A stretch of 36,953 nucleotides of DNA. It comes from Lachnospiraceae bacterium. GTDB taxonomy: Bacteria > Bacillota > Clostridia > Lachnospirales > Lachnospiraceae. A program made the translations under genes and the position numbers. The stretch is from NCBI GenBank assembly GCA_024685005.1, contig JAIKWF010000058.1, forward strand, positions 1 through 36,953, written 5' to 3'. Below the pieces are notes generated by a model. That model saw only the letters and a program-made list of their open reading frames with translations. It was not told the origin of the DNA and made no database searches. Below, piece after piece: positions 16,576-25,247 of this stretch (the first letter of the stretch is position 1; each line of letters opens with the position of its first letter).

Positions 16576-18015
16576 ATGAAAACGCGCAACAGTATCAAAA
16601 CCCTCATCGGCATGATGTTATGCTTAGGACTGCTGATCATCTGCTCAGGTGAAGCTTTGGCCGGTACAGCCCAGGCACCTACCCCTGTTACCTTCGGGCA
16701 GGAGATGTCCGTTAACAGGCAGGCAGTGGATGGCAATTCCTATGAGTATTTTATGATCAGTGCCCCTGTGGGAAGCTATATCAGCTACAATTTCCGTAAT
16801 CCCGGAAGAAGTTATTACAGTGTAGAGATCCTCAGCGGTCCCGATACCGGCTATAATAATTTTGTAAGCATGGGAGTTTACAGCGGTGACAGTAAGACAG
16901 AAGATGCCATTCTTCCCGCTGCAAAATGTCTGGTGGTGTTCAAATCCGAATATAATGATCCCATGATCGCCAACTTTACTATCAATATCATTCCGGATGA
17001 TTTTCCCAACACCTTTAATACCGCAAAAGTCATCGGCTTCGGCCAGACTATTGACGGCAGCATTGAGATCGACAATGACCGTGAGGTGGACTTTTTCACC
17101 TTCACGACCGATGCATCCGATTCTTTCTACGGAATCAACATCGGTTCCAAAACGAAAAGTACCACCGAGATCCAGATTTATGACGGACATGATGAAACCT
17201 ACAAGATCGAGAACGGTAATTTTTCATGCAGCGGCGGAAATACCAATTATCGTATTTTGAAACTGGAGAAGAACAAGACCTACTGGATCAAGGTATTCGG
17301 CGGTTATTGGGATGATACTGTAAACTACAGATTGACGGTTTACAAATATCAGGATGATGCCGGTGATGACTGGGATCATGCAAAGGGTGCCAAAGTAAAT
17401 CAGAAAGTATCCGGATCCTTCCAGTCTGAAAGCGGTTATTCCTCGGCTGATGATGATTTTTATCAGATCAAGACCACCAAAAACAAAGAATACTGGCTGG
17501 AGCTCAACAACAAATCCCAAAACGGCGGCTTCAGAGTTACCGTTTATTCCAGAGCAAACGATGAGTCATCCAAGTTGAAGGATGTTTCCAGCGTTTACGT
17601 TTATTCCGGTAATAAGAACGAATACAAGCTTCACCTTTCCGGGAAGCATGTGTACTATATCAAGTTTTATGACGGCGGACTGAATAATGGATATTCCTTC
17701 TGTCTGCATGAGTCAGTAAAGAGCATTAAGAAGGACAAGCCCAAGAGCCTGAAAACATCCGACGGATATTCAGCTACCTACTTAAGCTTCAAGAGCAACA
17801 ACCGTTATAACGGTGTTGAAGTATGGCGTTCCTACAGATCCGGCGGTGGCTTCAGAAAGGTAAAAGTCCTTAAGAAGGGCTACACCAGCTTCACGGATTA
17901 CGGCGTAAAACGCAGATCCAGAGCATATTACAAGATCCGTTATTACGTAAAAGACGGAAAGAAGACCAAATACAGTAAATTTACGAAAGTTAAGAGCGCT
18001 GTAAGACGTTATTAA
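16576..18015 (+). CDS. Secreted protein with PPC-like domains and an FnIII-like C-terminus
   Basis: This 479-residue protein starts at ATG 16576 behind a strong GGAGG. A signal peptide is clear, with core LIGMMLCLGLLIIC and probable cleavage after EALA at residue 29. Residues about 144-235 (NTFNTAKVIGFGQTIDGSIE, then DREVDFFTF) and 260-360 (DDWDHAKGAKVNQKVSGSFQ, then ADDDFYQIK) resemble bacterial pre-peptidase C-terminal (PPC) beta-sandwiches. The last 90 residues, with YNGVEVWRSYRSGG and YYKIRYYVKDGKKTKYS, look like an FnIII-type domain. No catalytic domain is visible, so it is probably a binding or structural surface protein. Its position directly after the LytTR regulator suggests it is a target or part of the same response. 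Confidence 0.85.
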   Translation: MKTRNSIKTLIGMMLCLGLLIICSGEALAGTAQAPTPVTFGQEMSVNRQAVDGNSYEYFMISAPVGSYISYNFRNPGRSYYSVEILSGPDTGYNNFVSMGVYSGDSKTEDAILPAAKCLVVFKSEYNDPMIANFTINIIPDDFPNTFNTAKVIGFGQTIDGSIEIDNDREVDFFTFTTDASDSFYGINIGSKTKSTTEIQIYDGHDETYKIENGNFSCSGGNTNYRILKLEKNKTYWIKVFGGYWDDTVNYRLTVYKYQDDAGDDWDHAKGAKVNQKVSGSFQSESGYSSADDDFYQIKTTKNKEYWLELNNKSQNGGFRVTVYSRANDESSKLKDVSSVYVYSGNKNEYKLHLSGKHVYYIKFYDGGLNNGYSFCLHESVKSIKKDKPKSLKTSDGYSATYLSFKSNNRYNGVEVWRSYRSGGGFRKVKVLKKGYTSFTDYGVKRRSRAYYKIRYYVKDGKKTKYSKFTKVKSAVRRY

Positions 18016-18027
18016 TCATGAATCAAA

Positions 18028-18059
18028 GATAGCCTGCATTTTTTGCAGGCTATCCTTTT
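18028..18059 (+). terminator. Terminator after the PPC-like protein gene
   Basis: GATAGCCTGCA (18028-18038) and TGCAGGCTATC (18044-18054) form a perfect 11-bp stem with a T-only loop, followed by CTTTTA. It begins 12 bases after the stop codon. It would separate the regulator/PPC unit from the next gene, though the short U tract may allow some read-through. Confidence 0.85.
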
Positions 18060-18079
18060 ACCAAAACCCGGGAGAGACT

Positions 18080-19096
18080 ATGGCATATTTCGGAAAGCGA
18101 AAGATCATAAAGCTGATGCAGCAGGCGACCCAGGATATGACGCCCTATCACCTGTTGTACCGCCGATTCAGGAAGATCCGGCACGATTTTGCCAACTATG
18201 TGCAAAGCAGCAGCTTTGAAGGGGATGACGAGGAGTTTTATGACCGGCTGAGAACCCTGAAGAAAAACACTCTGTCCCAGGTAGATGAACTTTTGCAAAC
18301 ACTTTCCGATGAACAGGTTACGGAAAAACCCCTTCCGGACCGTTTTCCTTATCTGGCACAAGATTTATCCATCAGCGTCAACCCCGGCACCCCGGAAGCC
18401 GTTTTACAAAAAGTCTGGAACAGGATGCGTCTTTATTTTCTGGCCCAGCTTCGGCAGATCCCGGACATGATACCGGTTCTGACCCAGCTCCAGGACAGAC
18501 TCCAACGTTCCCTGCCCCCGGATGAACAGGAAGCCCAGGAACACCTGGATGCCTGCGACAGTCTGAATGCTTATATTGCATCGGATCATGTGCTGATCTC
18601 TGCTTACGTGGCCGGGGTCAGATCCATCTGCACGGAAGCCGACACCACATTTTATTTTCAGCTGGGTATCCCCGAGGTGTTCAAAGAAAAATGGGAGGAT
18701 TATTTTTACCTCCTTGCCTCGTTTGAGACGGTTTTCACAAACCATATTTCCCAAAAAGCAAAGCAGAGTGAAATGATCTTTTATCCTGCACTGGTGGATG
18801 ATGAGTTTGATGATGAAGGTTGGAACAATCAAACAGAAAACAAAACTAAAGATCAAAGAGAAGCCCCTCAACAGGATAAGCAGATCTTCAGACTTCGCAT
18901 GGCTGAAAACATGGGTCTTTGGCATATGAGAGCAGAAGCAGGCCCTTTGCCCATTGAGCAGGATGCCATGCATCTTGCATCGAAGCTTACAGCAGTTTCC
19001 CGCATTCCAAAGGTCAGGAAACTATTGCGAGGCTATAAGACCTCCTTTAACTGCGGCGTAGCAGAGGGGATCTGCAGAATGGATATTACGGGATAA
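18080..19096 (+). CDS. Degenerate GHKL kinase-like protein with intact H-box (Spo0B-like, tentative)
   Basis: This 338-residue protein has no membrane segment or signal peptide. Residues 30-42 (FRKIRHDFANYVQ) match the RHDxxN phospho-acceptor box of AgrC/ComD-type kinases and Spo0B, with H35 as the histidine; a second helix follows (RLRTLKKNTLSQVDELL). Residues 160-223 (DSLNAYIASD ... LGIPEVFKE) resemble the start of a GHKL ATPase domain. Where the N-box (NLLDNAIEA) is expected, it reads LLASFETVFTN. The C-terminus (308-338, beginning RIPKVRKLLRGY) resembles the last helix and strand of GHKL domains, but the glycine-rich G-box is absent. It therefore looks unable to bind ATP. The closest known logic is Spo0B, a phosphotransferase with a dead kinase fold. 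The alignment is by eye. The start is ATG 18080 behind GGGAGAG. Confidence 0.6.
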   Translation: MAYFGKRKIIKLMQQATQDMTPYHLLYRRFRKIRHDFANYVQSSSFEGDDEEFYDRLRTLKKNTLSQVDELLQTLSDEQVTEKPLPDRFPYLAQDLSISVNPGTPEAVLQKVWNRMRLYFLAQLRQIPDMIPVLTQLQDRLQRSLPPDEQEAQEHLDACDSLNAYIASDHVLISAYVAGVRSICTEADTTFYFQLGIPEVFKEKWEDYFYLLASFETVFTNHISQKAKQSEMIFYPALVDDEFDDEGWNNQTENKTKDQREAPQQDKQIFRLRMAENMGLWHMRAEAGPLPIEQDAMHLASKLTAVSRIPKVRKLLRGYKTSFNCGVAEGICRMDITG

Positions 19097-19115
19097 TAGA
19101 GGAAGCAAGTGAGAA

Positions 19116-20537
19116 ATGGAAGAGAAGAACAGCAATGAATTAAATGGTCAGCAGGGTGCCGGCCAGTCATATGATTCGTATGACTCCTATGAGCCTTACG
19201 AATCTTACGAGTCCTACGAACCATACGAGCCCTACGAGTCAAATAAGTCCAAAGAACCGTATATTGCATACGAACCGGCGCAGGAGAGAGCAAACGAACC
19301 GGCGTATAAGCAGGTTCGAGCCGGCTTTTCTTCGTCTGCAAATACGAAAAAGAAAAATACCAGGTCCAACGTGATCATATGGATATGTGTTGCTCTTTTT
19401 ATCTTTTATAATCTCTTTCCCTATATCAATCAGCATTTTTCAATAATAAGCTTGCTTCAAGAAGGTTTGAAAAAAGAAAAAACGGATGATTTTTCTGATC
19501 CATCGGATACAACCATTGAAAATGAAAATGCAGAAGATGCTGATGTGCCCGAATATGAACCTCTCCACAGAACCCCATCCAATAATCCGGCTCTTTTGGA
19601 GGATTATCCCGGCTATGAATATATTGTGGAAGCTGTGCATGATCAGGAACTGCCCCTGACGCTTCGCCCTGTTTACGGAAAAGAGTATCAGGATGTACTG
19701 CTGGGCGGATACTATCTGCACATTCCCATGAATAAAAGTTGGAATTGCGCACCATACAGCAGCCATATTTATTTAGATATAGATGATGCAAATGGTACGG
19801 GTGCACCAGGGTTCAAAGGCAGCGTCTCTGTCTCTGTCCATTGGGAACCCTGCGAAGCTTACATCAAAACACAAGCTGAAGATGCGGAAAAGAAAGCTAT
19901 AGAGAAAGGCGGATTTAGCGAAGAATTTTCCATAAACGGTTTACGCTTTAAGCATATAGGATACAGAACCACAGATTCAAAAACAGGAGATTATGACTTC
20001 GGAAAAGACTGGTACTATACACTAAATCATGGAGAGCATTTACTGATTGAATTTGCTAATCTTGAAGGAAATATAGCGGAGAATCAGAAGGGATATGACG
20101 CGCTTTTAAACAGCATTGTTTATTGCGGTGGAAGGTCTATATATGATTCCCCCCTCTATCTACGTAATCCGGCAGATCTTGAAAAATATGCTCAGAATAG
20201 AATGGCTTACGATGATGGGTATTCTGCCTGGAAATATGTTTTGGGAGAAGATTTTGATACCTATTGTGACAAGGCATTCAAACTTATAGAAGAAGCAAAA
20301 GAAACAGGGTATGATCATCTAGAAGATGAAAAAAAGAAGGAACTTGACTCTGTCATAGTGACTGTCAATTCTATATATGATAACTATTTGTACTATTTCG
20401 CCGACCATTTTTCCCAAAATAAGTTGATATGTGAAATAGACATCTGTCATGAAGTCTGGGATTTAAAACATTATCCGGTAATTGAAGCAGATGAGGAAAA
20501 CACAACAGTACCTAATTTACCTGAAGAGGACAATTGA
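19116..20537 (+). CDS. Single-pass membrane protein with Tyr-Glu-Ser/Pro repeat, unknown function
   Basis: Not recognised as any named family. It has 473 residues. The N-terminal cytoplasmic part carries eight tandem Tyr-Asp/Glu-Ser/Pro triplets (19-42), then a basic stretch (NTKKKNTRSN) and one transmembrane helix at about 85-104 (NVIIWICVALFIFYNLFPYI). An acidic linker follows, and then a domain of about 330 residues that is probably outside the cell, with repeated aromatic and acidic residues and four or five cysteines. The topology (positive-inside basic stretch before the helix) supports an external C-terminus. It starts at ATG 19116, 19 bases after the H-box protein, so the two are probably cotranscribed. 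The second half is more AT-rich than most neighbours. The leuS promoter overlaps its stop codon. Confidence 0.8.
   Translation: MEEKNSNELNGQQGAGQSYDSYDSYEPYESYESYEPYEPYESNKSKEPYIAYEPAQERANEPAYKQVRAGFSSSANTKKKNTRSNVIIWICVALFIFYNLFPYINQHFSIISLLQEGLKKEKTDDFSDPSDTTIENENAEDADVPEYEPLHRTPSNNPALLEDYPGYEYIVEAVHDQELPLTLRPVYGKEYQDVLLGGYYLHIPMNKSWNCAPYSSHIYLDIDDANGTGAPGFKGSVSVSVHWEPCEAYIKTQAEDAEKKAIEKGGFSEEFSINGLRFKHIGYRTTDSKTGDYDFGKDWYYTLNHGEHLLIEFANLEGNIAENQKGYDALLNSIVYCGGRSIYDSPLYLRNPADLEKYAQNRMAYDDGYSAWKYVLGEDFDTYCDKAFKLIEEAKETGYDHLEDEKKKELDSVIVTVNSIYDNYLYYFADHFSQNKLICEIDICHEVWDLKHYPVIEADEENTTVPNLPEEDN
19170..19241 (+). repeat. Eight tandem 9-base repeats coding Tyr-(Asp/Glu)-(Ser/Pro)
   Basis: Eight in-frame units of the form TA(T/C)-GA(N)-(T/C)C(N) run without interruption. 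Third-position bases differ between units, so the protein repeat is better conserved than the DNA. Because the unit is nine bases, gain or loss of units would keep the reading frame. Confidence 0.9.
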
Positions 20538-20562
20538 CAGGCAGGCGGATAATGATTAAAAT
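20534..20562 (+). promoter_or_regulatory. Promoter of leuS
   Basis: TTGACA (20534-20539), a 17-base spacer and TAAAAT (20557-20562) form a near-consensus SigA promoter. The -35 box contains the TGA stop codon of the upstream gene. The predicted leader is only about 30 bases, too short for a T-box, so no tRNA-sensing control of leuS is seen. Confidence 0.85.
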
Positions 20563-20598
20563 GGAGTTTGTTGAATAAAAATACATGGAGATAAAGCA

Positions 20599-23004
20599 AT
20601 GAGATACAATTTTAAGCAGATCGAACAAAAGTGGCAAAAAGAATGGGATGAGAAAAAGATCTTTCAGGCACAGGATTTCTCCGATAAGCCGAAATTCTAT
20701 GGTCTGGTAGAGTTTCCTTATCCGTCGGGAGCCGGCATGCACGTAGGCCATATCAAGGCTTATTCCAGTATCGAAGTGGTAGCAAGAAAGCGCCGCATGC
20801 AGGGATACAACGTACTGTTCCCCATCGGATTTGATGCATTCGGTCTTCCCACCGAGAACTATGCGGTAAAGACCAATACCCATCCCCGTATCATTACGGA
20901 TACCAATATTGAGAAGTTTTCCAACCAGCTTCGAAAAGTCGGTTTTTCCTTTGACTGGAGCCGCGTGGTAGACACCACCGATGAGAAATACTACAAATGG
21001 ACCCAGTGGATCTTTTTGAAAATGTTTGAAAAGGGACTGGTGTTCAGAGATAATGCACTGGTTAACTATTGTCCGCATTGCAAGGTTGTTCTTTCCAATG
21101 AGGATTCCCAGGGCGGAAAATGCGATATCTGCCACAGCGACGTGATCCAGAAGCCCAAGACTGTTTGGTATCTTAAGATCACGGAGTATGCGGATAAGCT
21201 TCTGCAGGGTCTTTCGGATGTGGATTATCCGGATAATGTAAAGCAGCAGCAGGAGAACTGGATCGGTAAGTCCACCGGTGCTTTCGTTGATTTTTCCCTT
21301 GACGGAATCGATGAAAAGCTGCAGATCTATACCACCAGACCGGATACTCTCTTTGGTGTCACATTTATGGTTATTGCGCCGGAGCATCCGCTCATTGATA
21401 AATATGCAGATCGCATCGGCAATATGGATGCCATTGAAAATTACAGAAACGAGTGTGCAAAGAAGACTGAATTTGAGAGAACCCAGCTTGTAAAAGATAA
21501 GACCGGTGTGAAGATTGAGGGCATTGAAGCTATCAATCCTTTAAACGGAAAGAAGATCCCCGTATTCATTGCGGATTATGTAATGATGGGTTACGGTACC
21601 GGCGCCATTATGGCAGTACCTGCCCACGATCAGAGAGACTATGATTTTGCCAAAGCCTTCGGCGTAGATATCATCGAAGTCATCAAAGGCGGCGATATCA
21701 CAAAAGAAGCCTACACCGGCGACGGTGAGATGGTAAACTCCGACTTCTTAAACGGATTTACCAACAAGAAAGATTCTATCGCAAAGGTGATCGAAGAGCT
21801 TACCAAGCGGGGCATCGGAACCGCCGGCGTTCAGTTTAAGATGAAGGACTGGGCCTTCAACAGACAGCGTTATTGGGGCGAGCCTATTCCCCTGATCCAT
21901 TGTCCTTCCTGCGGCGTTGTGCCTGTTCCTTACGAAGAGCTTCCCCTGATACTGCCCAATGTAGAGCAGTTTGAGCCCGGTGAAGACGGACAGTCACCCC
22001 TTGCTAAGATCGAATCCTACGTAAACTGCAAGTGCCCTAAGTGCGGCGCTGATGCAAAGAGAGAGACAGATACCATGCCCCAGTGGGCAGGTTCTTCCTG
22101 GTATTTCCTTCGTTACATCGATCCCAATAACGACAACGCTCTTGCAGATATGGAGAAGCTGAAATACTGGATGCCCGTTGACTGGTATAACGGTGGAATG
22201 GAGCATGTAACAAGACATATGATCTATTCCCGTTTCTGGCATCATTTCCTGTATGATCAGGGTATTGTAAACACCAAGGAGCCCTACGCAAAGCGTACCA
22301 TCCAGGGACTGATCTTAGGACCTGACGGAGATAAGATGTCCAAGTCCAAAGGAAATGTGGTAGATCCTCTGGATATTGTAGAAGAGCTTGGTGCAGACAC
22401 CCTTCGTGTATACGTGCTTTTCATGGGTGATTACGGCGCAGCAACTCCCTGGAATGACAGCTCCGTAAGAGGCTGTAAGAGATTCCTGGAAAGAGTGGCT
22501 TCCCTGGAAGAGATCGTAACAGAGGAAAAAGGCGAGACCAAGGAGCTTACCGTAGCCCTTCATAAAGCCATCAAAAAAGTATCCTCCGACATTGAGGAGA
22601 CCAAGTTCAACACCGCCATTGCAACCCTTATGAGCCTGATCAACACCATTACCAAGGTCGGTAAGCTGACAGGAGAAGAACTGGAGATCTTCATTAAGCT
22701 GTTAGCACCTTTTGCACCTCACCTTGCCGAAGAGATCTGGCACAACAGAGGACATGAAGATTTCATCGCACTGGCACAGTGGCCTGCATACGATGAAAGC
22801 AAAACCGTAGAAGATAACATTGAAGTAGGCGTTCAGGTGAACGGCAAACTGAAAAATACGGTTTCCATTCCCTTTAACGGGGAAAAAGATGAGGTTCTTT
22901 CCATTGCAAAGAGTGATGAGAAAGTTGCCGCTGCACTGGCAGGTAAAAACCTTGTAAAGGAGATCTACGTGCCTAACAAGATCATCAATTTTGTTGTTAA
23001 GTAA
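20599..23004 (+). CDS. leuS: Leucyl-tRNA synthetase
   Basis: LeuRS charges tRNA-Leu in the cytoplasm. At 801 aa it is the usual bacterial length. The class I signature HVGH is at residues 48-51 and KMSKS at 579-583. The editing (CP1) domain lies between, with TTRPDTLFG, GTGAIMAVPAHD and the aspartate of HDQRDYDFA. Cysteine pairs CPHC/CDIC near 155-175 and CPSC/CPKC near 435-480 suggest two zinc sites. The C-terminus holds the anticodon-binding domain and a short final domain ending NKIINFVVK. It starts at ATG 20599 behind GGAG. The next gene follows after 11 bases, so leuS probably heads a transcript that reaches ruvB. Confidence 0.98.
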   Translation: MRYNFKQIEQKWQKEWDEKKIFQAQDFSDKPKFYGLVEFPYPSGAGMHVGHIKAYSSIEVVARKRRMQGYNVLFPIGFDAFGLPTENYAVKTNTHPRIITDTNIEKFSNQLRKVGFSFDWSRVVDTTDEKYYKWTQWIFLKMFEKGLVFRDNALVNYCPHCKVVLSNEDSQGGKCDICHSDVIQKPKTVWYLKITEYADKLLQGLSDVDYPDNVKQQQENWIGKSTGAFVDFSLDGIDEKLQIYTTRPDTLFGVTFMVIAPEHPLIDKYADRIGNMDAIENYRNECAKKTEFERTQLVKDKTGVKIEGIEAINPLNGKKIPVFIADYVMMGYGTGAIMAVPAHDQRDYDFAKAFGVDIIEVIKGGDITKEAYTGDGEMVNSDFLNGFTNKKDSIAKVIEELTKRGIGTAGVQFKMKDWAFNRQRYWGEPIPLIHCPSCGVVPVPYEELPLILPNVEQFEPGEDGQSPLAKIESYVNCKCPKCGADAKRETDTMPQWAGSSWYFLRYIDPNNDNALADMEKLKYWMPVDWYNGGMEHVTRHMIYSRFWHHFLYDQGIVNTKEPYAKRTIQGLILGPDGDKMSKSKGNVVDPLDIVEELGADTLRVYVLFMGDYGAATPWNDSSVRGCKRFLERVASLEEIVTEEKGETKELTVALHKAIKKVSSDIEETKFNTAIATLMSLINTITKVGKLTGEELEIFIKLLAPFAPHLAEEIWHNRGHEDFIALAQWPAYDESKTVEDNIEVGVQVNGKLKNTVSIPFNGEKDEVLSIAKSDEKVAAALAGKNLVKEIYVPNKIINFVVK

Positions 23005-23015
23005 GGACGAATGAA

Positions 23016-23522
23016 ATGAACGGAAAGAAGACCGCTTTTCTGGGGCTGATGCTGACGCTGTCGTTGATCCTCTCCTATGTGGAGTCCCTGATCATCCTGC
23101 CGGCAGTGATCCCCGGGATCAGGATTGGCCTGGCCAATCTGGCGGTCGTCTTTCTTATTTACCGGTATGGTGCTAAAGAAGGGCTATTGGTCAACGTGTT
23201 GCGGATCCTTTTATCGGCCCTGCTGTTTGGAAACGCCTTCGGCCTTTTCTATTCCCTGGCCGGAGGATTACTTAGTTTTTTTTGTATGATACTGGTAAAA
23301 AAACTCCCCCTTTCATCGGTGCCTCTTGTCAGTCTTACCGGGGGTATCACACACAACTGGGGACAGTTAGCGGCTGCGGCGATTTTGTTTTCTCCCGAAA
23401 CTGCTATTTATCTGTTTCCCCTTTTAACTCTTACGGGACTTTTATGCGGAACCTTAAACGGTTTTATCGCCGCAGTCCTTCTAAAGTACATTAAAAAGGA
23501 GCAACTATGTTCGGATACATAA
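23016..23522 (+). CDS. Gx transporter / HepS-like membrane protein
   Basis: A hydrophobic protein of 168 residues with about five membrane helices. The opening (FLGLMLTLSLILSYVESL), the phrase PGIRIGLANLAVV, then LFGNAFGLFYSLAGG and GGITHNWGQL match the family annotated as Gx transporter or heptaprenyl diphosphate synthase component I-like. These are probably small-molecule membrane carriers; the synthase label is inherited and weak, and the substrate is unknown. It starts at ATG 23016, 11 bases after leuS, and its last 16 bases overlap the start of ruvA, so expression of the two is coupled. Confidence 0.88.
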   Translation: MNGKKTAFLGLMLTLSLILSYVESLIILPAVIPGIRIGLANLAVVFLIYRYGAKEGLLVNVLRILLSALLFGNAFGLFYSLAGGLLSFFCMILVKKLPLSSVPLVSLTGGITHNWGQLAAAAILFSPETAIYLFPLLTLTGLLCGTLNGFIAAVLLKYIKKEQLCSDT

Positions 23523-24118
23523 GAGGAATCCTTGCTGAGCTGGAGCAGGACACCATAACAGTGGATGTGCACGGCATCGGGATCCGGATCCTGTCCGGTC
23601 CCTCGCTGCTGGCCCGCATGCCCGCCATGGGGTCTGAAGTAAAGATCTATACCTACACCTATGTGAAGGAAGATGCTTTTTCCCTCATTGGTTTTGGCAG
23701 CAAAGAAGAACTGGAACTGTTCAAAAAACTCATTACCGTCAGCGGTATCGGCCCGAAGGCCGGTGTGGCCCTTCTTTCCACACTGACTCCCTCGGAGCTT
23801 CGGTTTGCCATTTATTCCGCCGATGTGAAGACCATATCCAAGGTGCCCGGCATCGGGAAAAAGACCGCCGAGCGTCTGATCTTAGAGCTGAAGGATAAGG
23901 TGGAACTGAGCATGCCTTCCGGTCAGGAAGGGCTTTCCGTCATGACTCCGGATACTTCTTCCGATGAGCTGATGCGTAACCAGAAGGACGCGGTGGAAGC
24001 ACTGGTGGCTCTTGGCTATTCCGCAACCCAGGCTGCCAGAGCCGTGCGGGAATGCCAGCCCGATGAGAACATGAGTGCCGACGATATTCTGAAACAGTCC
24101 CTGCGCTTTCTTTTGTAA
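23507..24118 (+). CDS. ruvA: Holliday junction branch migration subunit RuvA
   Basis: RuvA binds four-way DNA junctions as a tetramer and loads the RuvB motor. At 203 aa it has all three parts: an N-terminal OB-like domain (MFGYIRGILAELEQDTITVD), two helix-hairpin-helix motifs (SGIGPKAGVALL and VPGIGKKTAERLILEL), and a C-terminal RuvB-contacting domain (DAVEALVALGYSATQAARAV). It starts at ATG 23507 with AAAAGGAG upstream, inside the end of the preceding membrane protein gene. ruvB follows after 34 bases. Confidence 0.98.
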   Translation: MFGYIRGILAELEQDTITVDVHGIGIRILSGPSLLARMPAMGSEVKIYTYTYVKEDAFSLIGFGSKEELELFKKLITVSGIGPKAGVALLSTLTPSELRFAIYSADVKTISKVPGIGKKTAERLILELKDKVELSMPSGQEGLSVMTPDTSSDELMRNQKDAVEALVALGYSATQAARAVRECQPDENMSADDILKQSLRFLL

Positions 24119-24152
24119 CTAAGCGCCTTTCCATAAGCAAAGGAGAAACGAA

Positions 24153-25148
24153 TTGTCACCCCGAATGATTGAAACAACGGTCACAAATGAAGATCTTCCC
24201 GTGGAAGACACCCTGCGTCCCCAGCTTCTTTCGGATTATATCGGTCAGGAAAAAGCAAAGGAGACCATGAAGATCTATATCGATGCCGCCCGTCAGAGAG
24301 GCGACTCTCTTGATCATGTGCTTTTATACGGCCCTCCGGGTCTGGGAAAAACCACCCTTGCCGGCATCATCGCCAATGAAATGGGTACCCATATCAAGGT
24401 CACCAGCGGACCTGCCATCGAAAAACCCGGGGATATGGCTGCCATCTTAAATTCCCTTTCTCCGGGAGATGTATTGTTTGTAGATGAGATCCATCGTCTG
24501 AACCGGCAGGTAGAAGAGGTACTGTATCCTGCCATGGAAGACTATGCCATCGATATTATGATCGGAAAAGGACAGGGAGCCAGATCCGTGCGCCTGGAAT
24601 TGCCGAAATTCACTTTGGTGGGAGCCACCACACGAGCAGGCCTTTTGACAGCTCCCCTGCGGGACCGCTTCGGCGTGATCCATAAGCTGGAGTTTTATAC
24701 CGTAGAAGAGCTTGCCCGCATCATAGAGCATTCCGCCGGCGTATTAAAGGTTGAGATCGATCCCAAGGGCGCTTTGGAGCTTGCAAGAAGAAGCCGGGGA
24801 ACCCCCAGACTTGCCAACAGGATCTTAAAGAGAGTCAGAGATTTTGCCCAGGTAAAATACGACGGCGTCATCACCTTGGATGTGGCCAATACCGCATTGG
24901 ATCTTTTGGGCGTTGATAAGCTGGGTCTGGATCATGTGGATCAGAATCTGATGCTGACCATGATCGACAAATTTGCCGGCGGTCCCGTGGGTCTTGACAC
25001 CCTTGCCGCCGCCACAGGAGAGGATTCCGGCACCATAGAAGATGTCTATGAGCCCTATCTGATCTTAAACGGCCTGATCAACCGCACCCCCAGAGGAAGA
25101 GTGGTAACCCAGCTTGGGTATGAGCATTTTCACAGAAATATGCCTTAA
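24153..25148 (+). CDS. ruvB: Holliday junction DNA helicase RuvB
   Basis: RuvB is the hexameric AAA+ motor that drives branch migration with RuvA. The 331 residues contain Walker [13 protein letters not shown] (about 60-71), Walker [11 protein letters not shown], sensor 1 LVGATTRAG, the arginine finger region APLRDRFG, and the C-terminal winged helix ([15 protein letters not shown]). The start is probably TTG at 24153, with AAGGAG nine bases upstream. The first in-frame ATG (24165) is 20 bases from that site and would remove four residues. No terminator is visible directly after the stop. Confidence 0.98.
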   Translation: MSPRMIETTVTNEDLPVEDTLRPQLLSDYIGQEKAKETMKIYIDAARQRGDSLDHVLLYGPPGLGKTTLAGIIANEMGTHIKVTSGPAIEKPGDMAAILNSLSPGDVLFVDEIHRLNRQVEEVLYPAMEDYAIDIMIGKGQGARSVRLELPKFTLVGATTRAGLLTAPLRDRFGVIHKLEFYTVEELARIIEHSAGVLKVEIDPKGALELARRSRGTPRLANRILKRVRDFAQVKYDGVITLDVANTALDLLGVDKLGLDHVDQNLMLTMIDKFAGGPVGLDTLAAATGEDSGTIEDVYEPYLILNGLINRTPRGRVVTQLGYEHFHRNMP

Positions 25149-25173
25149 AAGCCCCTATATATTGTATTTTCTC

Positions 25174-25201
25174 TTGCCTTTTGCGGAAAATGTTGTATAC
25201 T
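25174..25201 (+). promoter_or_regulatory. Promoter of the zapA division operon
   Basis: TTGCCT (25174-25179), a 16-base spacer and TATACT (25196-25201), with a TG motif just upstream (TGTTGTATACT). Transcription would start near 25208, 40 bases before zapA. It separates the division operon from ruvB. Confidence 0.75.
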
Positions 25202-25247
25202 GAATATGTATTTTTATCATTAACCCAAAGGAAAAGGGAGAAAACCT

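Noticed and set aside
19170-19241. Short tandem repeats as a CRISPR array
   Set aside because: Units are 9 bases, contiguous, without spacers, and in frame inside a coding region.
20538-20598. T-box leader of leuS
   Set aside because: Only about 30 bases separate the predicted transcription start from the ATG, and no T-box sequence or antiterminator stem is present.
20512-21387. Minus-strand open frame of about 290 codons over the leuS start
   Set aside because: It runs across the leuS promoter and HIGH region and has no credible start site or domain.
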